Source: Actinomycetota bacterium (GTDB lineage Bacteria; Actinomycetota; CADDZG01; WHSQ01). From it: a DNA stretch of 64,000 nucleotides. Below, one piece after another: positions 57,922-64,000 of the stretch. The notes under the pieces were generated by a model. That model had not been told where the DNA came from. It saw nothing but the letters and a program-made list of their open reading frames with translations, and made no database searches. The stretch lies in contig WHSQ01000003.1 in NCBI GenBank assembly GCA_009380005.1, positions 11,224 to 75,223 of the forward strand. Direction: 5' to 3'. Each line of letters begins with the position of its first letter. Positions within the stretch are counted from its first letter, which is position 1. The position numbers and the translations under genes are program-made.

Positions 57922-59907
57922 CTAACCGCGCCCGTTCGCCGCGACGAGGTCGGCGATCTCGCCCATCATCCGGGTCAGATCGAAGTCCTTCGGTGTGTAG
58001 ACCCGGGCCACCCCAAGCTCGCGCAGCTTGTCCGCGTCCTCGTCCGGGATGACGCCGCCGACGACCACCGGGGTGACGGCGGGGTCGATCCCCTCGGTGC
58101 GGAGCTGTTCGATCACGTCGGGGACGAGGAGGTTGTGGGCGCCGGACAGTATGGAGATCCCGATCACGTGCGCGTCCTCGTCGACGGCGGCACGGGCGAT
58201 CTGCTGCGGGGTCAACCGGATGCCCTGGTAGATGACCTCGAAGCCGACGTCTCGGGCTCGGATGGCGACCTGCTCGGCCGCGTTGGAGTGTCCATCCAGG
58301 CCCGGCTTCGCGACGAGCATCCGGAGCTTCGCCACCCCCGCGCGCTCCCGAGCGGCCTTCACGCGGGCCCGGACCTCTTCGACGACGTTCGTGTCACCGG
58401 CGGAGGTGTGAGCCCCGATCCCGGTGGGGGGCCGGTACTCCCCGAACACGTCGCGGAGAGCATCGGACCATTCGCCGGTCGTCACGCCGGCATGCGCGGC
58501 GGCGATCGACGCGGGAAGGATGTTCTGGTCGGTAGTTGCGACCCGCTTCAGCTCGTCCAACGCGACGGTCACCGCGGCGCGGTCACGCTCCCTCCGCCAC
58601 CTGTTCAGGGTGTCGATCTGGCCGGCTTCGGCAGCAGGGTCGATCTTCTCGAACGCCAACTCGTCCAGGCCCGCCACGAGCGGCGATGGCTCGGTTCCTT
58701 CGTAACGGTTGAGGCCCACGACGGTCTTGGCGCCCGACTCGATCGCACGCCTGCGCTCCGCGTGCGCCGCGACGAGCTTCTGCTTCATGTAGCCGAGCGC
58801 GTCCACCGATCCACCCATCTCCAGGACGCGATCTAGTTCGGCCCACGCGGCATCGGCGATCTCGGCGGTCTTCGATTCGATCACCATAGAGCCCTCGAAG
58901 ATGTCGTCGTATTCCAGCAGATCCGTCTCCAACGCCAGGATCTGCTGCGCGCGCAGCGACCATTGCTGGTCCCATGCACGCGGGAGGCCCATGGCCTCGT
59001 TCCAAGCAGGCAGTTGGACCGCGCGCGCACGTGCGTCCTTGGATTGAGTCACCGCGAGCATCTCCAGCAGGATCCGGTACACGTTGTTCTCCGGCTGCGC
59101 GGCGGTGAGGCCGAGGGAGTTCACCTGCACGCCGTAGCGAAAACGGCGGAACTTCTCTTCGTCGACGCCGTAACGCTCGCCGACGAGTCGACCCCACAAC
59201 CGGTTGAAGGCCCGCATCTTGCAGGTCTCTTCGATGTAACGGATGCCGGCGTTCACGAAGAAAGAGATCCGTCCGACGAGCCGCGGGAAGTCGCCGTCCG
59301 ACACGCGACCGGTCGCCTTCACCGCATCCAGCACGGTCACCGCGTTCGCCAGTGCGTAGGCGACCTCGAGGACCGGGCCGGCGCCGGCCTCCTGGAGGTG
59401 GTACGAGCACACGTTGATCGGATTCCACTTCGGAGCCTCGTGCAGCGTCCAGGTGATGAGGTCGGCCGTCAGCCGGATCGAAGCCTCCGGCGGGAATATG
59501 TACGTGCCGCGAGAGAGATACTCCTTCAGGATGTCGTTCTGGGTCGTGCCGGCCAGCGCCGCGCGGCTCGCGCCCTGATCGTCGGCCGCCGCGGCGTAGA
59601 GCGCCAGCAGCCATACGGCCGTCGCATTGATGGTCATCGAGGTGTTCATCTCGCCGAGAGGGATGCCGTCGAACACGCCTCGCATGTCGCCGAGATGGCC
59701 GATGGGGACGCCGACCTTGCCGACCTCACCTCGAGCCATCTCGTGGTCCGAGTCGTACCCGGTTTGGGTCGGGAGGTCGAAGGCAACCGAAAGACCCGTC
59801 TGTCCCTTCGCGAGGTTCGCCTTGAACCGGGCGTTCGTTGCTTCGGGCGTCGCGTATCCCGCGTAGGTCCGGAAGATCCAGGGCTTGTCGCGCTCGGGGA
59901 TGCTCAT
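57922..59907 (-). CDS. Ethylmalonyl-CoA mutase-like B12-dependent acyl-CoA mutase
   Basis: 661-aa adenosylcobalamin mutase in one chain. The catalytic barrel carries GQTGLSVAFDLPTQTGYDSD, NTSMTINATAVWLLAL, GTTQNDILKEYLSRGTYIFPP (in part) and NVCSYHLQEAGAG; these match ethylmalonyl-CoA mutase/MeaA rather than methylmalonyl-CoA mutase. The C-terminal B12 domain has AKPGLDGHSNAAEQ, where the base-off motif DxHxxG ends in Ala instead of Gly, followed by ISILSGAH and VVVGGVIPDED. The enzyme converts ethylmalonyl-CoA to methylsuccinyl-CoA in acetyl-CoA assimilation. Crotonyl-CoA carboxylase/reductase was not found in the window. Confidence 0.87.
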   Translation of the reverse strand: MSIPERDKPWIFRTYAGYATPEATNARFKANLAKGQTGLSVAFDLPTQTGYDSDHEMARGEVGKVGVPIGHLGDMRGVFDGIPLGEMNTSMTINATAVWLLALYAAAADDQGASRAALAGTTQNDILKEYLSRGTYIFPPEASIRLTADLITWTLHEAPKWNPINVCSYHLQEAGAGPVLEVAYALANAVTVLDAVKATGRVSDGDFPRLVGRISFFVNAGIRYIEETCKMRAFNRLWGRLVGERYGVDEEKFRRFRYGVQVNSLGLTAAQPENNVYRILLEMLAVTQSKDARARAVQLPAWNEAMGLPRAWDQQWSLRAQQILALETDLLEYDDIFEGSMVIESKTAEIADAAWAELDRVLEMGGSVDALGYMKQKLVAAHAERRRAIESGAKTVVGLNRYEGTEPSPLVAGLDELAFEKIDPAAEAGQIDTLNRWRRERDRAAVTVALDELKRVATTDQNILPASIAAAHAGVTTGEWSDALRDVFGEYRPPTGIGAHTSAGDTNVVEEVRARVKAARERAGVAKLRMLVAKPGLDGHSNAAEQVAIRARDVGFEVIYQGIRLTPQQIARAAVDEDAHVIGISILSGAHNLLVPDVIEQLRTEGIDPAVTPVVVGGVIPDEDADKLRELGVARVYTPKDFDLTRMMGEIADLVAANGRG

Positions 59908-59975
59908 AGCGGCACAATCGTAGTCGTCATGCGCTGCGTTTAGGCTCGCTGCCGTCGACCGAACAAGGAGCGGAT

Positions 59976-61739
59976 GTGGCAGAGATCAAAACCGTGGGCG
60001 TCGTCGGGTGCGGGACAATGGGTTCCGGCATCTGCGAGATCGTCGCCCGGGGTGGCTACGACGTCGTCTTCCAGGAGACCACCGACGAGACCGTCCAGGC
60101 GGGCCTGGAACGGATCCAGCGGAGCCTGGACAGGGGCGTCCGCCGGGACAAGATCACTCGTGAGGCGGCCGACGAGGTTCTAGCGCGCATCTCGGGCACG
60201 ACGGATCCGGCCACCCTGGCTCAGTGTCAGCTCGTGTTCGAAGCGGTGCCGGAGAGCCTCGAGCTCAAGAAGCAGGTCTTCATGCGCCTGGATGAGATCC
60301 TCCCCGAAACGACCATCCTTGCCACCAACACGTCTTCACTGCCGGTCATCGACATGGCGGTCGCCACCAAACGCCCGGCGAATGTGATCGGGTTCCACTT
60401 CTTCAATCCCGCGCAAGTCATGAAGCTCGTCGAGCTCGTTCACACGGTCGCGACCGAGCAGGAGGTCATCGACACGACGCGCGCCTTCGCCGAGGGCCTC
60501 GGAAAGAGTCCCGTACTGGCGCGCGATCGTGCCGGCTTCATCGCCAACCTGCTGCTGTTCCCGTACCTCAACTCTGCCGTAAGGATGTTCGAGCAAGGCT
60601 TTGCTTCGCGCGAAGACATCGACGCGGCCATGCAGCTCGGTTGCGCCCATCCCATGGGCCCACTCGCGCTGCTGGATCTGATAGGTCTCGATTCCGCCTA
60701 CGAGATCTGCGAGGCATTGTGGCGACAGTTCCGGGACGCGACGGATGCTCCCGCGCCTTTGCTCAAGCAGTACCTGGTCGCCGGCTATCTGGGCCGCAAG
60801 ACGGGACGCGGCTTCTACCGCTACGAATCGCCCGAATCGAGCAACATCGTCGACTCGAGCGAGTCCCATGACGACGATGCCTCATCCAACATCGCGACCG
60901 TGGGCATCGTCGGCACCGGGCTCATGGCCGCCGGCATCGCAGAGGTCGTCGCCAAGGCCGGCGGGGAGGTCGTCGTGCGCGGCCGCAGCGAGGCATCGAT
61001 CAAGAGGGCTAAGGGCGCGGTTCGGAAGAGCCTCGACAAGGCGGTCTCGCGCGGCAAGCTCGAGCGTGCGGAGGCGGACGGGGTACTGGGTCGCGTCACG
61101 ACCAGCCTCGAGTTCTCCGACCTGGCCGAGTGTGACCTGGTCGTGGAGGCGGTGGCCGAGGATCTGGAGACGAAGCTGGGCGTGTTCGAGGAGCTCGACC
61201 GTTCCGTGAAGCCGGACGCGGTCCTGGCGACGACGACCTCGTCGTTGCCGGTGGTCGATATGGCCGCCGTCACGGACCGGCCCGACCGCGTGCTGGGGTT
61301 GCACTTCTTCAATCCGGCCCCCGTGATGAAGCTCGTCGAGATCGTCCGCACCGTAGCGACCTCCAACGAGGCGGAGAAGCGCTCGATCGCCTGGGCGCGT
61401 GAGATCGGCAAACACCCGGTCCGGTGCCGCGACCGCGCCGGCTTCATCGTCAACATGCTGCTGTTCCCATACCTGAACGACGCCGTGCGCATGCACGAGC
61501 AGGGTTACAGCAAGCCGGAGGACATCGACACGGCCATGAAGCTGGGCTGTGGCCACCCGATGGGTCCGTTCGAGCTCATGGACATCGTCGGACTCGACGT
61601 CACGTACGCCATCCTCAGCTCGCTCCACGAAGAGTTCCGCGAGCCTCGCCACGCACCGGCCCCGCTGCTCGAGCACATGGTGCGAGCCGGCTACCTGGGA
61701 CGCAAGACCGGCCGCGGCTTCTACGACTACAGCACCTAG
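59976..61739 (+). CDS. Tandem-duplicated 3-hydroxyacyl-CoA dehydrogenase (two full domains)
   Basis: 587 aa formed by two head-to-tail copies of 3-hydroxybutyryl-CoA dehydrogenase, about 1-285 and 300-587. Copy 1 has VGVVGCGTMGSGI, TNTSSLPVIDMA, GFHFFNPAQVMKLVELV and GLDSAYEICEAL. Copy 2 has VGIVGTGLMAAGI, TTTSSLPVVDMA, GLHFFNPAPVMKLVEIV and GLDVTYAILSSL. Catalytic His and the following NPxxxMKLVE are intact in both; in copy 2 the dinucleotide loop ends in Ala (GTGLMA). A Ser/Asp-rich linker joins them. GTG start with AAGGAG 5 nt upstream; divergent from the mutase gene by 68 bp. Confidence 0.92.
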   Translation: MAEIKTVGVVGCGTMGSGICEIVARGGYDVVFQETTDETVQAGLERIQRSLDRGVRRDKITREAADEVLARISGTTDPATLAQCQLVFEAVPESLELKKQVFMRLDEILPETTILATNTSSLPVIDMAVATKRPANVIGFHFFNPAQVMKLVELVHTVATEQEVIDTTRAFAEGLGKSPVLARDRAGFIANLLLFPYLNSAVRMFEQGFASREDIDAAMQLGCAHPMGPLALLDLIGLDSAYEICEALWRQFRDATDAPAPLLKQYLVAGYLGRKTGRGFYRYESPESSNIVDSSESHDDDASSNIATVGIVGTGLMAAGIAEVVAKAGGEVVVRGRSEASIKRAKGAVRKSLDKAVSRGKLERAEADGVLGRVTTSLEFSDLAECDLVVEAVAEDLETKLGVFEELDRSVKPDAVLATTTSSLPVVDMAAVTDRPDRVLGLHFFNPAPVMKLVEIVRTVATSNEAEKRSIAWAREIGKHPVRCRDRAGFIVNMLLFPYLNDAVRMHEQGYSKPEDIDTAMKLGCGHPMGPFELMDIVGLDVTYAILSSLHEEFREPRHAPAPLLEHMVRAGYLGRKTGRGFYDYST

Positions 61740-62169
61740 CGGCTCCGGGCCCGGCTACCGCTCCCGCGGCCGACCGGGCGTCCTTACTCGCCGCCTCCGG
61801 CCGCGCTGCGCACGCCCTCGGCTCTTCGCGAGCACTCGCTGCGCTCGTTAGGGCTCAGACTCGACGGACGCGCCGCCCGGCCGCTCCGCTATCGGTCGCG
61901 GGGACGCATGATCGCCTCCCGAGCCCCCGAGCGGCGGCGGTTCTCGTCCGGGGGACCTCGGGAGGGGCGCCGCCGCGGGCCGCGCCCCGGACGGAGCGAA
62001 GTTCCGCACGGCGAAGCCGTGCGGCACGTGGCGTGTCCAACCGGGCGAGGATCGTCGCCGCGGGAGAGCCAGGCCGCGTTCTCGCTCTGCGCGACTCGCG
62101 ACGGATCGTCACCTCGTCGGGCTTTCTGCCTGGTTCCTAAAGGGCCTCTGCCCTAGGGTCGATTCCGAG
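61740..62169. other. 430-bp GC-rich intergenic region with a strong hairpin
   Basis: No gene is supported. The region is very GC-rich and full of short imperfect palindromes. The clearest, at 62004-62024, is CCGCACGGC-GAA-GCCGTGCGG: a perfect 9-bp stem with a 3-nt loop. No T-run follows, so it is not a classical terminator, but it could end or protect the dehydrogenase transcript. A TTCCTAAAGGGCCTC stretch near 62132 may be part of the promoter region of the downstream glycosidase gene. Confidence 0.5.
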
Positions 62170-63495
62170 ATGGTGAAGCGGGCGATGATCACCCTTGCGT
62201 TGCTCGTCGCCCTGATGGCCGGCGTGATCGTTCCGCCGGCGGGGGTCGGCGCCGCTGCGCGCGTCCGGAGGCGGACGATCGCCCCGGGCGTCGTCTACAA
62301 GCGCATGATCTTCAGACGCCCGGCTCAGCGTGTGCACGTCGTGTCGATCAAGCCCGGCGCCCGCTCCACGCTCGATACCGTTCTCGCAGCCAACTCCCTG
62401 CCGGGGTTCGAGCGCACATCCTCGATGGCGAAGCGATCCAGGGCTCTGGTCGCGATCAACGCCGACTACGCGCGCCCGTCGGGCCGTCCGGTGCATCTGT
62501 TCGCGCGCGATGGCAGTCTCCTTCAGACCGCGCTGGTGTACGGACGGAACTTCGCCATCAACCGGACCGAGACGCAGACGTACTTCGGTCACCCCAAGCC
62601 GAGGATCTACGCGAGCGAGATCGACGACCTGATCGAACACAGGATCGATCGGATCAACAACCGCCACCCCGGCTACCGTCAACTGGCTCTGTACTCGCCC
62701 GAATCGAAAGGCGTTGCCAGTGTCCCGGAGGACGCATGTTCCGCACGCATGTATCCGACGGGTCCGACCAGTCTCAGCTCGGACGGCGTCCCCGGAAGGC
62801 AGTACGAGGTCGGAACCGTGTTCTGTCGCAGGAGACGTATGGCGCGCATGGACGGAACGATCCTGTCCGCGCAGATGAACGGTAGTCGCGCCGGTGAGTT
62901 CGCCGTCCCCGGCTTCGCGAGGGGCGACCGCGTCACGGTCGGATGGACCCTCGGGTGGCCGAACGTGACCGATACGGTCGGTGGGAATCCGATCTTGGTA
63001 CGGGAAGGCAAGATCGTGTGGAGCGACGTGCAGGGACGTCACCCGTTCTTCGCACGCAATCCACGGACGGGCATCGGCGTTACGAAGTCGGGCAAGGTGC
63101 TCCTCGTCGTCGTCGACGGGCGGCGCAGGAAGGCCAAGGGGATGACCCTCGCCCGGTTCGCTCGGCTCTTCCGCGATCTCGGAGCCACGTGGGCACTGAA
63201 CCTCGACGGCGGTGGCTCCAGCACGATGGTCATCAGGGGCGAGGTAAAGAACCGGCCGTCCGACGGGCGCGAACGGGGGGTTTCCTCGGCCCTCGTCCTG
63301 CTGGCGGGACCGGACCCCGGTGAGGGCGAGACCCAGGCGCCGGTGCCGATGACCACCGCCGACGGGGGCGGCGAAGCGGCCCTGGCCGACCCGGCATCTA
63401 CGGGCGGACTGGTGTCGGTGGCGGTAGAGGGGGGCGCCGCCGCATCACCCCTCGTGAGGCGCTTGGCCCGGCGCTTCGACACCCGCCGGCGCTGA
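62170..63495 (+). CDS. Secreted phosphodiester glycosidase family protein (NAGPA-like)
   Basis: 441 aa with an N-terminal signal peptide (MITLALLVALMAGVIVPP). The catalytic-fold markers of the phosphodiester glycosidase (NAGPA, PF09992) family are ALVAINADYARPSG, then GRHPFFARNPRTGIGVT, and the hallmark ALNLDGGGSSTMVIRGEV. Human NAGPA removes GlcNAc from GlcNAc-1-phospho-mannose; bacterial members are thought to cut sugar-1-phosphodiesters in envelope polymers. It fits a window rich in phosphodiester enzymes. A low-complexity tail follows residue ~385. It is convergent with the carboxylase epsilon gene with no gap. The start at 62170 (ATG) is taken because the signal peptide follows directly. 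Confidence 0.88.
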   Translation: MVKRAMITLALLVALMAGVIVPPAGVGAAARVRRRTIAPGVVYKRMIFRRPAQRVHVVSIKPGARSTLDTVLAANSLPGFERTSSMAKRSRALVAINADYARPSGRPVHLFARDGSLLQTALVYGRNFAINRTETQTYFGHPKPRIYASEIDDLIEHRIDRINNRHPGYRQLALYSPESKGVASVPEDACSARMYPTGPTSLSSDGVPGRQYEVGTVFCRRRRMARMDGTILSAQMNGSRAGEFAVPGFARGDRVTVGWTLGWPNVTDTVGGNPILVREGKIVWSDVQGRHPFFARNPRTGIGVTKSGKVLLVVVDGRRRKAKGMTLARFARLFRDLGATWALNLDGGGSSTMVIRGEVKNRPSDGRERGVSSALVLLAGPDPGEGETQAPVPMTTADGGGEAALADPASTGGLVSVAVEGGAAASPLVRRLARRFDTRRR

Positions 63496-63786
63496 CTACT
63501 TCGTGTCGCCCCGGCCCCCGCGTCCGGGATACTCACGGCCCCCGAACGGGAATCGCGTGGACAGTCTCCAGGCATCCTCGTTGCTGAAGCGATCGCGATA
63601 GTCGAGCATCCCGAGTCGACGGCCCTGAGCTCGAGCCGCCCGCTTCCACACCGAGGGGGCGGCGATCTCCCGGTCGCGTTCGATCATGTCCTCCAGGGCC
63701 GCCCTGATCGCGCGCTCCTCCTCCTTGGTGGGAGAGCCCTCAACCGACACCAGCTCCAGGTGCGGCTTGTGATGACGCCGGCTCAC
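63496..63786 (-). CDS. Acyl-CoA carboxylase epsilon subunit
   Basis: 96-aa small subunit found with actinobacterial acyl-CoA carboxylases, where it helps hold the alpha and beta subunits together. The family pattern V-x-G-x-PT-x-EE is seen as VEGSPTKEEERAI, followed by a helix and a C-terminal SVWKRAARAQGRRLG block. The GTG overlaps the stop of the upstream beta gene (GTGA), so it is translationally coupled. The C-terminal extension (DYRDRFSNEDAWRLSTRF, then a Gly-rich end) is longer than in many epsilon subunits. Confidence 0.85.
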   Translation of the reverse strand: MSRRHHKPHLELVSVEGSPTKEEERAIRAALEDMIERDREIAAPSVWKRAARAQGRRLGMLDYRDRFSNEDAWRLSTRFPFGGREYPGRGGRGDTK

Positions 63787-64000
63787 AGCGCGATGTTCCC
63801 GTGCTTGCGCTGCGGGATCGTCTCTCGCTTGGACCGCAACATGTCCAACGATCGGGCCAGATAGCGGCGCGTCTCCTGCGGCTCGATCACGTCGTCCACG
63901 TACCCGCGCTCCGCCGCGATGTAGGGGTTGGAGAACCTCCGTTCGTAGTCGTGGATCAACTCGTTGCGCTTCTTTTCGGGAACGCCGGCACCGGCGATCT
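63783..64000 (-). CDS. Acyl-CoA carboxylase beta subunit, C-terminal part (runs off right edge)
   Basis: Only the last 71 residues are visible. They match the C-terminus of propionyl-/acetyl-CoA carboxylase beta chains: RRFSNPYIAAERGYVDDVIE, then LARSLDMLRSKRETIPQRKH and the terminal GNIAL. This end sequence is characteristic of AccD5/PccB-type actinobacterial subunits. With the coupled epsilon gene it represents a carboxylase distinct from the one at 3554-9722. The rest lies beyond the window. Confidence 0.9.
   Translation of the reverse strand, partial: IAGAGVPEKKRNELIHDYERRFSNPYIAAERGYVDDVIEPQETRRYLARSLDMLRSKRETIPQRKHGNIAL

Noticed and set aside
62004-62024. Rho-independent terminator
   Set aside because: A strong hairpin is present but no T-tract follows on either strand.

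Overview
The window is dense, GC-rich bacterial chromosome, with short gaps and many 4-nt start/stop overlaps (ATGA, GTGA, TTGA). Several markers point to an actinobacterium, probably a deep or uncultured lineage: an acyl-CoA carboxylase epsilon subunit, a luciferase-like oxidoreductase of the F420 type, a polyprenyl-phosphate mannose synthase-like enzyme, an ethylmalonyl-CoA mutase-like enzyme, DUF4012 and DUF4383 proteins, and TANNNT -10 boxes placed for leaderless transcripts. No rRNA, tRNA, CRISPR array, prophage or insertion sequence was recognised.

Layout. 1-3217: the start of a biotin carboxylase, birA head to head with it, and an HD-GYP protein with a Gly-Ser-Asp repeat tail. 3218-15301: acyl-CoA catabolism. 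The order is carboxyltransferase, enoyl-CoA hydratase, HMG-CoA lyase-like protein and biotin carboxylase-BCCP, resembling leucine/isovalerate degradation. Two acyl-CoA dehydrogenases follow, flanking an R2lox-like diiron oxidase fused to an SCP2 lipid-binding domain. 15309-17501: RNase D plus a NYN-LOTUS protein. 17506-24336: a lipoprotein sulfatase, a large membrane protein, a Dpm1-like enzyme, UDP-sulfoquinovose synthase and a DUF2304-GT2 fusion.

24440-47574 is the most unusual part. A two-gene permease/TIGR03943 module is present twice in divergent orientation, each copy next to alkaline-phosphatase-superfamily (AP) genes. Three of these AP proteins have their metal-ligand blocks in circularly permuted order, and a fourth related protein has lost every catalytic position. 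Interleaved are MFS, O-antigen ligase/polymerase-like, Wzx-like flippase, YjbQ, sulfotransferase, WecG-type and GT2 glycosyltransferases, a CDP-alcohol phosphotransferase and ordinary-order AP phosphodiesterases. This looks like assembly and trimming of a phosphodiester- and sulfate-decorated envelope polymer or glycolipid; that is inference.

47575-49617: a short CDF transporter in a more AT-rich patch, and two DUF4383 genes. 49614-59907 is one tight minus-strand run in the order ethylmalonyl-CoA mutase, LLM oxidoreductase, DUF4012, nucleotidyltransferase, glycerol-1-phosphate dehydrogenase-like enzyme, AP phosphodiesterase, sugar-phosphate transferase and ACT protein. It suggests a G1P-type backbone activated for a surface lipid or polymer. 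59976-64000: a doubled 3-hydroxyacyl-CoA dehydrogenase, a phosphodiester glycosidase, an acyl-CoA carboxylase epsilon subunit and the end of a carboxyltransferase.
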